64,000 nt of DNA from CAWBFD01 sp963788115 (lineage in GTDB: Bacteria; Actinomycetota; Thermoleophilia; Solirubrobacterales; 70-9): positions 124,001-188,000 of the forward strand of contig CAWBFD010000004.1 of NCBI GenBank assembly GCA_963788115.1. The letters are read 5' to 3'. The position numbers were made by a program, and so were the translations under genes. Below, piece by piece: positions 46,801-56,098 of the stretch. The notes under the pieces are model-generated. The model did no database searches and had not been told where the DNA came from. It saw only the letters and a list, made by a program, of their open reading frames with translations. The number at the start of each line of letters is the position of its first letter. The first letter of the stretch is position 1.

Positions 46801-47830
46801 CAGTAACGCACCCTCGGGTCGATGAAGGCGTTGATCAGGTCGATCAGCAGCGATACGACCACGACCGCCAGCGCGAAGATCGTGACGATTCCCTGGACCG
46901 CGACGTAGTCGCGCTGACTCAGGTAGCGGATCAGCTCGGCGCCGATGCCCGGCCAGTTGAACGTCTGTTCCGTGAGGACGGCGCCGCCGAGCAGGATCGC
47001 GAACTGAAGGCCGGCGACCGTGACGACCGGCACCATCGCGTTACGGAAGGCGTGGTGGACGACCACCCGGCGCTCGCTGATGCCGCGCGCCCGTGCCGCC
47101 TCGACATAGTCGCCACGCATCGTCTGCAGCAGGTTGACCCTCACGAGGCGGATCAGGACCCCGCTGATCACCAGTCCCAGGGTCACCGCGGGCAGGATCA
47201 GGTGCTCAAGGACGTCCCAGAACGCGTCCCAGTCTCCGCTGATCAGCGAGTCGATGAGATAGAAGTTGGTGACCGTGTTCAGCTCGAACTCGACGACCGG
47301 GCTGGCGCGCCCCGATGTCGGGAGCCACCCCAGCGTGCTGCCGAACAAAAGCTGGGCGAGGAACCCCAGGAAGAACACCGGGAACGCGTAGATGACGATC
47401 CCGAACAGGCGCCCGCCAACGTCGATGGCGGTATCTCGATAACGGCCCGCGAGCAGCCCGATCGGGATCCCGACAGCGAGCGTGACGAGAAAGGCGGTAA
47501 GAGTCAGCTCGAGCGTCGCGGTGCCGTTCTCGGTGATGATCGAGGTGACGGGGCGATTGTCGGTCAGCGTGGTGCCGAGATTGAGCGTGAGCGCGTCGCC
47601 CATGTACTCGCCGTACTGCTCGAGGATGGGCCTGTCGTAGCCCGCGGCCTCGCGGCGCTGCTCCAGCTCCGCGGCGGCAGCCGGGCGCCGAGCGCCGCGG
47701 TGATCGGGTCGCCCGGGGCCACCCGCATCAGCAGGAAGACCATCGTCAGGAGGATCAGCACCGTCGGGATCGCCAGCGCGATCCGCGTCAGCACGTATGT
47801 GCGAAGCGCCGCTGCGCCGTGTCTCTGCAC
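46800..47830 (-). pseudogene. Peptide ABC transporter permease (DppB-like), frameshifted
   Basis: GTG 47830 opens the typical DppB start (YVLTRIALAIPTVLILLTMV with FLLMRVAPGDPI). After GARL near 47680 the frame is lost. The continuation AELEQRREAAGYDRP, then the whole remaining permease (GIPIGLLAGRYRD, EAARARGISERRVVVHHAFRNA, FIDPRVRY) lies one base off. Inserting a single base in the GC-rich tract around 47675-47690 restores a normal 340-residue DppB. Because the rest of the operon is intact, a sequencing error is as likely as a genuine loss. Confidence 0.8.
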
Positions 47831-47921
47831 CTAGGTCCTCTTACCCCCGCAGGGAGGATGGCACGCCTGCGCGGGACCGGCGCCCCTCGCGCCGGTCCCG
47901 CGTCTCAGTCCTCCCTGTGCC

Positions 47922-49512
47922 CTACTCCTCCTTGCTGATCAGCCAGTAGCGGAAGATGAACGATGGGTCGAACGTCTCCTCGACCCCGGTCACCCCGTCG
48001 CGAACCGCGGCCACCTGGTCGGCCTGCCAGATCGGAATCGTTGGCGCGTCCACGGCGGCAATCTGCTGGATCTTGGCGAACGCCTCCTCGCGCACGGCGT
48101 CGTCGTCGGACGCCTTCTCCTCCGCGATCAGCTTGTTGATCTGGGGATTGTCGTAGTGGATGTTGAGGAAGCTATCCGGGAGGTAGAACGGCGACGTGTA
48201 GTCGTCGGGATCCGGATAGTCCGGGAACCACCCGAGCTGGTACACCGGGTACTTGTCGGTGAAGGCCGCGGTCGAGTACTGGTTCCACTCGGTCGACTTC
48301 AGTGTGACCTCGAACAGCCCGCTCTCCTCGAGCTGGCGCTCGATCTCGGCGTACTCGTCTCCGGACGCCGTCCCGTAGTGCGTCGGCGTCCACCAGACCT
48401 CGAGATCGACCGGCGTCTGCACCCCGGCGTCCTCCAGCGTCTGCGTGGCGGCGTCGACGTCGGGCGACTCGCCGTACTCGTCCGCGAATGCCTCGGTGTG
48501 GAACTTGAGTCCCTCCGGGACCATCGAGTAGAGCGGGACAACGGTGCCCTCGTAGACGTTGTCGGCGATCGCCTGGCGGTCGATCACCTGGGCAACCGCT
48601 TGGCGGATCGCGGTCTTCTGCGCCTCGTCGTCCCCCGGCTGGAGCTTGGTGTTGAACGCCATGTAGCGGATCTCGGTGCCGTTGCCCGAGACCACCTGGA
48701 GCCCTTCCGCGCCCTTCGAGGTCCTCGAGGTCGGTCGGGCTGAGGCTCCGGTAGGCGATGTCCACATCGCCCTGTTCCACCGCCAGCTTCAGCGCCGAGC
48801 CCTTGTCGAAGTACTGGTTGATCACGGTGTCGTTCGCGGGTGGATCCTCACCCTGGTAGCTCTCGTTCGCCTGCAGCACCGTCTGCTGGCCCTCCGTGTA
48901 CTCGGCGAGCGTGTAACGCCCCGAGCCGATCACCTGGTCGCTCGGCTGGAGCTTGTCAGCCGGGTAGACCTCGTCCGGCACGATCGCGAACGACCCGGTG
49001 GTGAGCAGCAGCGGCCAGGTCGCATCGGGCTCCTTGAGCTTGAAGACGACCGTGCTCGGGTCGGGCGCCTCGATGCTCTTCATGTTCGCGAGCAGCGAGG
49101 AGGCGCCGTTCGGATCGGCGATCTCGATGTTGCGCTCGAAGGAGAACACCACGTCCTCCGCGGTCAGTGGCGAGCCATCCGAGAACTCGAGCCCGTCGCG
49201 CATCGTGCATTCGAAGGTCGTGTTGTTGTTGTCGGTGAAGTCGCAGGACTCCGCCGCCTCCGGCACCGCCTCGTTCCCGCCCGGCGGGACGGTCATCAGG
49301 TTCTGGTAGATCGCGTAGACCCCGTCGTACGAGGGCAGGTCGTATGCCCCGGCCGGGTCGTAGGAGATCGGCTGATCGGTGGTGCCCCGGATGATGGTCC
49401 CGCCGCCGCCGGCGCCGTCGCCATCATCGTCACCGCCGCATCCGGCCGCTCCCAGCGCCAGGGCGGCCACTACTCCCAGCCCCCCGATCGCTAGCCCTCG
49501 TACTCGACTCAT
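47922..49512 (-). pseudogene. Peptide ABC transporter substrate-binding protein (SBP family 5), frameshifted
   Basis: ATG 49512, 5 nt after GAGAGGTG, opens a lipoprotein signal (LALGAAGC lipobox, then Asp/Gly-rich linker). The SBP_bac_5 fold follows (ISYDPAGAYDLPSYDGVYAI, MRDGLEFSDGSPLTAEDVVF). At 48712-48722 the frame shifts: GAAGGGCGCGGAAGG needs one G fewer to continue into GLQVVSGNGTEIRYMAFNTK and the C-terminal lobe ending FIFRYWLISKEE. The corrected protein is about 529 residues, normal for a dipeptide/oligopeptide-binding lipoprotein. As with the permease, this may be a base-calling error in a G run. Confidence 0.82.
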
Positions 49513-49820
49513 CCCGCACCTCTCGTGCTCTAGGCGACGCACCGCGGCACAGGCGGCGCGTCTCCTCTCTCAAGCCATCAAACGACCCCCCTGTGCCGCC
49601 ACGGACACTAACGCAACTTCAGGCGTCCTCCATTGACCCCGGGTTAAGCGTTCTGCGCCCTCCAGGCGGCCGCACACGGTCCGTGGCGCCGCCCACCCCA
49701 ACCCGGAACTGGCGCCTTATCGGCGCATAGCACCCCATAAAGCGCCACCTGCGGCGCCCGCGCCTCGCAAGCTAGATTTAGCGAGTCGCGCGACCGTCCC
49801 TCAGGCGGCGCCGCCACCCC
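49513..49820. other. Intergenic region before tRNA-Phe
   Basis: A 308-bp gap. It contains the SBP ribosome site at its left edge, an imperfect 10-bp inverted repeat GGCGCCTTAT (49711-49720) / ATAAAGCGCC (49737-49746), and an AT-richer CTAGATTTAG near 49773-49782 that probably serves as the tRNA -10 region. I see no coding signal. Confidence 0.5.
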
Positions 49821-49893
49821 GGCGAGGTAGCTCAGTTGGTAGAGCACACGACTGAAAATCGTGGTGTCGGCAGTTCGATTCTGCCCCTCGCCA
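49821..49893 (+). tRNA. tRNA-Phe (GAA)
   Basis: A complete cloverleaf. The acceptor GGCGAGG pairs with CCTCGCC, the D arm is AGCTCAGTTGGTAGAGC, and the anticodon stem-loop CACGA-CTGAAAA-TCGTG carries anticodon GAA. The T arm contains TTCGATT. The discriminator base is A, and CCA is not encoded. No direct repeat of its 3' end is visible downstream, so there is no sign of an integrated element. Confidence 0.95.
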
Positions 49894-50207
49894 TCGCATA
49901 GACAAGCGGGAAACGGCCTCCGAGAGGGGGCCGTCGCTCCGTGGGTGGCAACGGTTTTGGCAAACACGCCATTCGTGGCGGCCGGCGCTTGAACGGGTCC
50001 TCGGGCTCGCTTACACTTCCCCCAACCGCTCGAGGACCCCCGCGGGGGCAAGGGCGGCGACAAACCGAAAACCGAGCCGACGGCCGCGTCCATCGGACCG
50101 CGAGCGAGGATCCCGGCGACGAGGAGCCCTAACGGCCAAGTCCCGGGACAAGCCAACTGGTCGGGGCGGGCACCGCAATCGTCGGCGCGTTCGGCGCGGG
50201 CGCCCAG
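49894..50207. other. Gap after tRNA-Phe with possible coding debris
   Basis: A 314-bp stretch without a supported gene. Around 50035-50100 one frame reads LEDPRGGKGGDKPKTEPTAA, and a TTACACT -10-like box precedes it at 50014-50020, but no start codon fits. The frame is broken by a shift before the better coding signal at 50133-50354. It may be a decayed small gene. Confidence 0.35.
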
Positions 50208-50354
50208 GTGGTCCGGCGTGGCGGCGTCACGGTCCCCGACGAGCTGGTCCGGGACGACTATTGGTACCGGGGGGCACCGGAGTTCTGCGAGCTCTACGCG
50301 AGCGAGACGGTCGCGACCCGCCGCCGCTGGTATCGGAACCTAGCCCGCGTCTAG
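50208..50354 (+). CDS. Possible small protein or C-terminal gene fragment
   Basis: From GTG 50208 the frame encodes 48 residues rich in aromatic and charged positions (VPDELVRDDYWYRGAPEFCE, then LYASETVATRRRWYRNLARV). The composition looks like real protein. The frame is open back to 50133 (QLVGAGTAIVGAFGAGAQ), but no standard start lies there, so this may be the tail of a gene broken upstream. No family recognised. Confidence 0.35.
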   Translation: MVRRGGVTVPDELVRDDYWYRGAPEFCELYASETVATRRRWYRNLARV

Positions 50355-50615
50355 CCGAGCGCACCCAACGCGCTGACCTTTGATGATGCGAGTCCCGTTC
50401 CTGTGCCAGTAGGCGGCGCTATCCGACAGTCGAGGTGGGTTTCGCCGACTCGTCGACAGCAAGACCACCTGCCGGGTATCGCCTTGCAATGAAACCGCCC
50501 TGAGACGCCCTGTACCCGAAAGCAGGTATTGCGTGTCATCAAGTCCGTTGCTAGCGTCACTGTTCTTGTCGGACAACCAATAGGGGTGTCTGACACCAAT
50601 AGGGGGGTAGTCGCC

Positions 50616-51863
50616 TTGAGCGACCTTATGAAGAAGCGGCCGTCGCCAGCGTTGGTGGTGGCCACTATTGCGTTACTTGTTGCACTCACGGGAACTGGGA
50701 TCGCCGCTGATGTCGGCGGGGTTCGCTCGAACTCGGTGAACACAGCCCAGCTCGCCACCACGCTTCCTGCGAACTCGGTGGGCACAGCGCAGCTGAAGCC
50801 CGACGCCGTGAGAACGGCCGATATCGCGCCCAGTGCGGTGACGACCATCGAGATTGACAACAGCACGCTGAAGGGCATCGACATATCTCCCGCCGCCGTT
50901 ACCAACCAGGCGCTTGCGCCCGGCTCGGTGACCGAGGGCAACCTGGTGACTGGTGCCGTCACCGACCGCGTGATCCGAGACCTGACCATTTCCGGTCTCG
51001 ACTTCGGGCCCTTCGCGGTGACCGCGCAGGCGATTGCACCCAACGCCGTGACCGCCCCGGCGCTCGCGAACAACTCGGTGGGGCCGGCAGCGCTTGGCCC
51101 CAACTCGGTTAACACCAACAACATCATCAATCACGCGGTTCTCACGGACCAGCTGGGCTTCGGGTCAGTCACCGACGTCATGCTCAGTTTTGCGGCCGTG
51201 ACCCCCCCGAAGATCCAGAACAACGCCGTGACCCCCCCGGCGATCGCGCCCAGCGCCGTGGGGAGCACGGCGCTCGCGAACAACGCCGTGACCCCCCCGG
51301 CGATCGCACCCAACGCCGTGGGGAACACGGCGCTCGCGAACAACGCGGTGCTCGCCTTCAACGTCAATAGTGGGGCGATTGGAACCCGGGAAATCTCCAA
51401 CGCGATTCCGTCTGCCTCGGCGGCCAAGACCACCAATACCGCCCGCACAAACGGCGCGTTCTCGGCTCTCCCGTTCCCGACGGAGACCTTTGACTCGGCG
51501 AACCTGCACGGAGCCCCAGCCAATGATGCCTTGATGAGGGCGCCAGTGGCCGGGATCTACCAAATCGCCGGAACCGTTACCTGGGCTAACGACGGCTGCC
51601 TCGGGACCCGCTCGCTCGAAGTCAACGGCTTCCGGGCAAACGGCACGACCCCGTTCCTGCCGAACCCGCACATCTCCAGCACGGTCCCGGCAAGTGCGAA
51701 CTCGACCACGACCCAGACGTTGACCGGGATGATTCAGTTGGGCGCAGGAGAGACGGCGTACATCATTGGCGGCGCTTCAGGGATGCCGAGTTGCGCGTCG
51801 ACGAACATCCTTGGGAACCCAGGGGCGTCGCTGACGATGACCTGGATCGCGCCTGGTCCATAG
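50616..51863 (+). CDS. Secreted repeat-rich protein with C-terminal beta-sandwich
   Basis: A 415-residue protein from TTG 50616 (8 nt after GGGGGG); ATG 50628 is the alternative. The signal segment is PALVVATIALLVALTGTGIA. Residues about 40-290 are degenerate 10- to 20-residue repeats with cores such as NSVGTAQL, NAVTPPAIAPNAVG and LANNAV, as found in many actinobacterial exported proteins. The last about 130 residues (ASAAKTTNTARTNGAFSALP to the end) resemble a C1q/TNF-like jelly roll with two cysteines. Likely cell-surface. The base composition is less GC-rich than its surroundings, consistent with fast evolution or transfer. Confidence 0.8.
   Translation: MSDLMKKRPSPALVVATIALLVALTGTGIAADVGGVRSNSVNTAQLATTLPANSVGTAQLKPDAVRTADIAPSAVTTIEIDNSTLKGIDISPAAVTNQALAPGSVTEGNLVTGAVTDRVIRDLTISGLDFGPFAVTAQAIAPNAVTAPALANNSVGPAALGPNSVNTNNIINHAVLTDQLGFGSVTDVMLSFAAVTPPKIQNNAVTPPAIAPSAVGSTALANNAVTPPAIAPNAVGNTALANNAVLAFNVNSGAIGTREISNAIPSASAAKTTNTARTNGAFSALPFPTETFDSANLHGAPANDALMRAPVAGIYQIAGTVTWANDGCLGTRSLEVNGFRANGTTPFLPNPHISSTVPASANSTTTQTLTGMIQLGAGETAYIIGGASGMPSCASTNILGNPGASLTMTWIAPGP
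51221..51340 (+). repeat. Two tandem 60-bp repeats within the secreted protein gene
   Basis: Copies 51221-51280 and 51281-51340 differ at three positions and each encodes 20 residues (NAVTPPAIAP.AVG.TALAN). A partial third copy begins at 51341. The near identity points to a recent duplication that changes repeat number. Confidence 0.85.
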
Positions 51864-52105
51864 GTGCTGAGTCGAGTCACCTAGGCCGACAAGTAAGCCG
51901 TATCGGAAAGGGGCCGCGCGGGAAACCGCGCGGCCCCCGGTTCGGGGCGAAGCCGGAGCGCGAGTCGCCCTACGAGCGGCGCGGCCTGATGGTGGCGTGA
52001 GCCTTCGCGGCGCGGGATCCTCATTCGGCGGCGGGTTGGTTTCCGTGCTCATCGGCTGTCGCACCCCAGGTGAGGGCCCAGTCGCGGAGGAAGCGCCGGT
52101 ACAGC

Positions 52106-53752
52106 TCAGGCGATCCGTCGCTCGAACGCGGTCTCCAGCCGCACCCCCTCCTGCCCGGGGTCGTGTGCCGTCTTTGACAGGGTGAGTGTCGCCCCCCTCC
52201 CCTCGAGACTGAGGGTGGCGAGCTGGTTATCGAAGTACGGACCGCGCGCGAAGCGCCACCGGATGTCTGGGTCCTTGACCCCGGCGGCGTGCGCGAGGCT
52301 GCGCAGGAGACCCTCGGCCGGGCGCGAATGGCCGATCCGCATAGCGAGCCGCTCATGGGCGTCCAGTGCCTTCCGGTACGGGGAGCAGACCGCCTGGTAG
52401 ACGGCGCTGGACACGTTCGCGTCGCGGCGGAACGCCACCTCGGCCAGGTACGCGTGGTGGACGTCACCGGAGAGGATGCAGATCGAGGCCGGGGGCCGGC
52501 CGCGCTCGCCGGAGCCGACCTCCGTTAGCAGGCGGGTGAGCAGAGCGAACGAGCGCTGGAAGGCGCCCCAGTGATCGCAGTCGAGATCCCGCCTGATCTT
52601 CTCGCCGAGCTTCGCCGCCGCCGCCCCCCAAGCGCCATCGCAGACCGCCTCGTTCCATGCCTCCAGGTAGTGCAGGCCGGGCGCCAACAGATACGGGTCC
52701 GAGGTCCCGATCAGCAGGTGGTCGAAGTCGCCCCGCGCCTTGTCCTGGATCCATTCCCATTCGCCGTCATCGAAGATCGAACGCCGGCCCTCCTCCAGGA
52801 CGCGCCCGGTTCGCGAATCCATCACGATCAGCCGCGTAGAGCCCAGGTCGCGGTAGTAGCTCCACCTCTTGCCCTCTCGCTCCCGGTCGTCCTTGGCGGC
52901 GAACTCGCGCAGAACAGGACCCGCCTGGTCCAGCTCGCGAACCCTCTGGTAGAGGTCGTTCTCCTCCAGCTCCCGTGGCGAGAGGTTTCCGATGAACTGG
53001 TAGATCCAGTACGACATCAGCCCGCCGATCACCCGCTCCTCCCACCACTGCCGCTGACGCATGTCCTCGACCCAAGCGCGCGAGATGTTCCAGTCGTCGT
53101 GCATGTCGTGGTCGTCTATGACCATCGACATCGAGACCGTCGAGAACAGCCATCGGATCAGCGCATCCCCCCATGACTCCCGATAGAGGCGGGTGTACTC
53201 CTCGAAGTCGGCCACCTCCTCCCCCGGGGGCTGGGTCGTGTCCCGCCTCGAGCGGATGAATTCGAGCGTCTGCGGCGAGACCTCGTCCGCGTAGACCTGG
53301 TCGCCCAACAGGAGAACCAGCTCGGGCCAGCGGTCGGGCTCCGACTCGAGCATCGAGAGGGCCAGCGTGTGGAGAGCGTCCAACCCGCGGCCGCGCTCGT
53401 CCTCGTCCTTGGGCAGGGTGTAGGGAGGGTGATGCGGCAGTGCGACCCGGCACGAGCCGAAGATCAGGTCGACCCGCCCATCTGGATCGACGGTCCGGAT
53501 GATGCTGGGCGGGAACTCGGAGCCCGGACGGGGCCACCGGGTCTCCCCGTCGAGTGAGACCTCATACTCGTAGCTGCGGGCCGGTTCCAGACCGTCGATA
53601 CAGACCAGCGCGAAGTGGTGGCCCTCGACCCCGAAGCTGCGTGCGCGATGGCCCAACACCTCGACCTCACAGGCGCCGTCCGTCTCGACCCACACGGTTG
53701 CCTCCGTGTCGGAGACGTACCGAAGCACAGGGCCCAGAACCAGCTCAGCCAT
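52106..53752 (-). CDS. PhoD-like alkaline phosphatase/phosphodiesterase
   Basis: A 548-residue protein of the PhoD metallophosphatase family, with an N-terminal fibronectin-like domain (ELVLGPVLRYVSDTEATVWV). The metal site is built from VDLIFGSCR, VLLLGDQVYADEV, the VIDDHDMHDDWN motif and ICILSGDVHHAYLAEV. No signal peptide is visible, unlike secreted PhoD of Bacillus, so this belongs to the cytosolic actinobacterial group. Start ATG 53752 is used; ATG 53764 would add four residues. It could hydrolyse phosphodiesters of nucleotides, lipids or teichoic-like polymers. Confidence 0.88.
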   Translation of the reverse strand: MAELVLGPVLRYVSDTEATVWVETDGACEVEVLGHRARSFGVEGHHFALVCIDGLEPARSYEYEVSLDGETRWPRPGSEFPPSIIRTVDPDGRVDLIFGSCRVALPHHPPYTLPKDEDERGRGLDALHTLALSMLESEPDRWPELVLLLGDQVYADEVSPQTLEFIRSRRDTTQPPGEEVADFEEYTRLYRESWGDALIRWLFSTVSMSMVIDDHDMHDDWNISRAWVEDMRQRQWWEERVIGGLMSYWIYQFIGNLSPRELEENDLYQRVRELDQAGPVLREFAAKDDREREGKRWSYYRDLGSTRLIVMDSRTGRVLEEGRRSIFDDGEWEWIQDKARGDFDHLLIGTSDPYLLAPGLHYLEAWNEAVCDGAWGAAAAKLGEKIRRDLDCDHWGAFQRSFALLTRLLTEVGSGERGRPPASICILSGDVHHAYLAEVAFRRDANVSSAVYQAVCSPYRKALDAHERLAMRIGHSRPAEGLLRSLAHAAGVKDPDIRWRFARGPYFDNQLATLSLEGRGATLTLSKTAHDPGQEGVRLETAFERRIA

Positions 53753-54291
53753 CCCTGGCTCCAATCCGGCTCAACCCGCGTCCGCCGGACGGCAAGCTCC
53801 GGGCGGGACCGGCCACTACCTGCCATCCACCGCTTGCAACCAAACGGCGACGGACGCGCCGGATTCCGCAGCCCGCGGCTTCGAGAGCTTCGCGGTGGCG
53901 GAGAAAGTCATGTGAGGTGGACTGGGTAGGCGCCCCGACGTCTGATTGCCACGCGTCCCGGCATGATGCAACTCCCTTCGTACGCTCGCTCACTCGACGG
54001 TTACCCGACCCCAGCGGAGGCATGCATCGCTCGCTCTTATCGTGAGGTCTCCAGGGTCCCGCACGAGCTCGAGCTCCGCGATGAAGTCGAGCAGGAGCCT
54101 GGCGGCCCGCTGCGTCTGAGCTGACGGCGGGACGTGCTGCCGATTACGGCTACGCCGCTCTTCGCCAGGTAACACCCCCGCGCGGTGGCGTGGGTTGCCC
54201 CCCGAGAGCCTCAAAGGGGGTGTGCGCAAAGACACACACCCCAAGCGTTGCACGGGATAGCCTGGGCTTCACCTGACTAAGGGGGGAAGAA
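53753..54291. other. 539-bp region without a supported gene
   Basis: Open frames exist on both strands but lack ribosome sites and look like Arg/Pro-rich shadows. The only clear structures are a perfect 8-bp hairpin GGGGTGTG / CACACCCC (54217-54224 and 54235-54242) and a promoter-like TAGCCT at 54258-54263 that probably serves the small ORF at 54292. Confidence 0.5.
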
Positions 54292-54438
54292 ATGGCCAAG
54301 ACGGGAAATCCGCGCCGCCGGAGACCCGCGTACCTGCCCTTGTTCGCGATGATGAATCCAAACGGATATGAGGCATGGAAGCCTCCACTCGATAAGGGGC
54401 AGGCGGGCGCTCGTATTTTCGATAAGAGGCGCTCTTAG
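54292..54438 (+). CDS. 48-residue basic small protein
   Basis: ATG 54292 follows AGGGGGGAAGAA, one of the best ribosome sites in the window. The peptide (MAKTGNPRRRRPAYLPLFAM, then MNPNGYEAWKPPLDKGQAGA and a basic end) has an Arg cluster near the start and aromatic residues in the middle, unlike random GC-rich frames. Codon use is less GC-biased than neighbouring genes. It is followed 146 nt later by the TauE/SafE gene. I do not recognise a family; a nucleic-acid-binding or membrane-active micropeptide is possible. Confidence 0.5.
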   Translation: MAKTGNPRRRRPAYLPLFAMMNPNGYEAWKPPLDKGQAGARIFDKRRS

Positions 54439-54570
54439 ACCGGGTGCAACGGATGCCCGTGCCCCGGACGCTGCCCGACCGCTAGGCCGCCCAGTTCCAG
54501 CAGCGGGCTCCGTCCGGTGCGCGAAAGCGGCCACAGCGACCCCGCCGCAGCGCGGGAGGACTCCAAGCCC

Positions 54571-54576
54571 TACGGT
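54571..54576 (+). promoter_or_regulatory. -10 hexamer for the TauE/SafE gene
   Basis: TACGGT ends 8 nt before ATG 54585, suggesting a leaderless or nearly leaderless transcript. Confidence 0.4.
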
Positions 54577-54584
54577 CCCCGCCC

Positions 54585-55334
54585 ATGGACCTGGCCGAGG
54601 CACTTGCGATCGGCGCCGCGGGGATGGGCGCGGGAGCGATCAACGCCGTGGTTGGCAGCGGCACCCTGATCACCTTCCCGGTTCTGATCGCGCTCGGGTA
54701 CTCGCCGCTGACCGCGAATGTCTCGAACAACGTCGGGCTGGTGCCCGGGGCGTTCGCCGGGACCTGGGGCTACCGTCGCGAACTGCGCGGCCAGGGCCAC
54801 CGCGTGCTCAGCCTGGGCGTCTTCTCCCTTAGCGGGGGGCTCGCCGGCGCCGCCCTGCTGCTTCTCCTTCCGGCCTCGGTGTTCGACGCGGTCGTCCCGG
54901 TGCTGATCGCGCTCGCGCTGGTGCTGGTGGTCGCGCAGCCGCGCCTCGCCGCGCGCCGCCGCTCACCCGCTCCCGGCGCCGAGCGAAGGGCGCCGCTCCG
55001 CCTCGGAATCCTCGGCATCGGCGTCTACGGCGGGTACTTCGGCGCGGCCCAGGGGATCCTCCTCCTGGGCGCGCTCGGGATCGCCATCCGGGACTCGCTC
55101 CAGCGGCTGAACGCGCTCAAGAACCTCCTGGCGTTCCTCGTCAACGTGGTCGCCGGGCTCGTCTTCGTCGTCGCCGCCGATGTGGACTGGGGCGTGGCGG
55201 GGCTGATCGCGGTCGGGTCGGTCCTCGGCGGCCTCGTCGGCGCCCGTTATGGCCGGCGCCTGTCCGAGCCCGTGCTCAGGGCCGTTGTGGTCGCGGTTGG
55301 CCTCACCGCGATCGCCCGCCTCACCTTCGCCTGA
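54585..55334 (+). CDS. Sulfite exporter TauE/SafE family membrane protein
   Basis: A 249-residue integral membrane protein with eight hydrophobic segments in two repeats. The first repeat starts with GAINAVVGSGTLITFPVLIA and contains NVSNNVGLVPG; the second includes GIGVYGGYFGAAQGILLLGAL and LKNLLAFLVNVVAGLVFV. These are the conserved motifs of the TauE/SafE family, implicated in export of sulfite, sulfoacetate or other organic anions. No sulfur-metabolism gene is adjacent, so the substrate is open. Confidence 0.92.
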   Translation: MDLAEALAIGAAGMGAGAINAVVGSGTLITFPVLIALGYSPLTANVSNNVGLVPGAFAGTWGYRRELRGQGHRVLSLGVFSLSGGLAGAALLLLLPASVFDAVVPVLIALALVLVVAQPRLAARRRSPAPGAERRAPLRLGILGIGVYGGYFGAAQGILLLGALGIAIRDSLQRLNALKNLLAFLVNVVAGLVFVVAADVDWGVAGLIAVGSVLGGLVGARYGRRLSEPVLRAVVVAVGLTAIARLTFA

Positions 55335-55429
55335 TCGGGATCACTAACCCGCGCAGGCTCTTGGCATGCGCCGCTTCGAACCGGGCCGCGCGCCCACTAC
55401 CGCCCGGCCGCGACCGCCCCGGTCACACC

Positions 55430-55466
55430 TGTCGCCTTATGCACGCATACCGCGAATAAGGCGACA
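55430..55466. terminator. Bidirectional hairpin between TauE/SafE and YciI genes
   Basis: Perfect 11-bp arms TGTCGCCTTAT (55430-55440) and ATAAGGCGACA (55456-55466) with a 15-nt loop, located between convergent genes. Confidence 0.55.
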
Positions 55467-55493
55467 AGGCTCGTCGGGGTGCCAGCACGGCTA

Positions 55494-55892
55494 CTACACG
55501 GCCGCCTTCGCCGGGGGCACGGTCGCGCTCTCATAACCGAGCTGCGAGAGGTCCATCACCGCCCTCACCTCGATCGAGCCGGCGCCCATCGGGACCTTGC
55601 TCGCCCACTCCAGCGCCTGGTCCAGGTTCTCGCACTCGAGCAGGCAGAACCCGCCCAGCTGCTCCTTCGACTCGGCGAAGGGACCGTCCGTCGTGATCCG
55701 CTCGCCGTCCTCGGCGATGCGAATCGTGGTCGCGGTCGAGCTGTGCTCGAGAGGCTCGCAGGCGATCAGGGCGCCGGCGTCGGTCGCCTCCCGGTCGAAG
55801 GCGATCCAGCGATCCAGCGAGTCCTTCATCTCCTCGGGCGTCGCCTCCGCCATGCGCCCCTCATCCACGACAAATGTCAGCAGGTACTTCAT
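55494..55892 (-). CDS. YciI family (YCII-related) protein
   Basis: A 132-residue dimeric alpha+beta barrel-like protein: MKYLLTFVVDEGRMAEATPE, DREATDAGALIACEPLEHSS, TTDGPFAESKEQLGGFCLLE, ALEWASKVPMGAGSIEVRAV. The DGPFAESKEQLGGF segment is the classic YCII/DGPF signature. In actinobacteria and proteobacteria such proteins are often next to ECF sigma factors; here none is adjacent. The start ATG 55892 has AGGAGG upstream. Enzymatic role uncertain. Confidence 0.9.
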   Translation of the reverse strand: MKYLLTFVVDEGRMAEATPEEMKDSLDRWIAFDREATDAGALIACEPLEHSSTATTIRIAEDGERITTDGPFAESKEQLGGFCLLECENLDQALEWASKVPMGAGSIEVRAVMDLSQLGYESATVPPAKAAV

Positions 55893-56098
55893 CGCGACTC
55901 CTCCTGTGTCCGCGCGGCGAGTCTCGCCGCCTTCACCCTAACGACGACCGGCGGGCCCTCGGATCGACACCGCGAGGACCGTCCGCCCGGCGCTTGCCCC
56001 CTCGCGTCAGGACGCCGGACGCCATCGCGACTACCTGGTTGAGGTTGCTTTGGGGGCGAGGTGCGCCGTCCGGGCCTCTCTCTAATTTGGAGTTGAAG

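Noticed and set aside
49941..50132. 63-codon ORF after tRNA-Phe
   Set aside because: Gly/Arg-rich composition with no ribosome site; another frame gives a slightly better but still broken signal.
50616..51400. CRISPR-like repeats
   Set aside because: The repeats are coding, translate into a periodic protein and have no spacer structure; no cas genes are present.
49821..51863. tRNA-Phe as the attachment site of an integrated element containing the repeat protein
   Set aside because: No integrase gene and no direct repeat of the tRNA 3' end are visible within the window.
51777..52064. Minus-strand ORF of 95 codons downstream of the PhoD gene
   Set aside because: It is Arg/Pro-rich, overlaps the 3' end of the repeat protein gene and lacks a ribosome site.
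53990..54253. Minus-strand ORF of 87 codons in the gap after PhoD
   Set aside because: Only the C-terminal part looks protein-like; the N-terminal half is noise crossing a hairpin, and there is no initiation signal.
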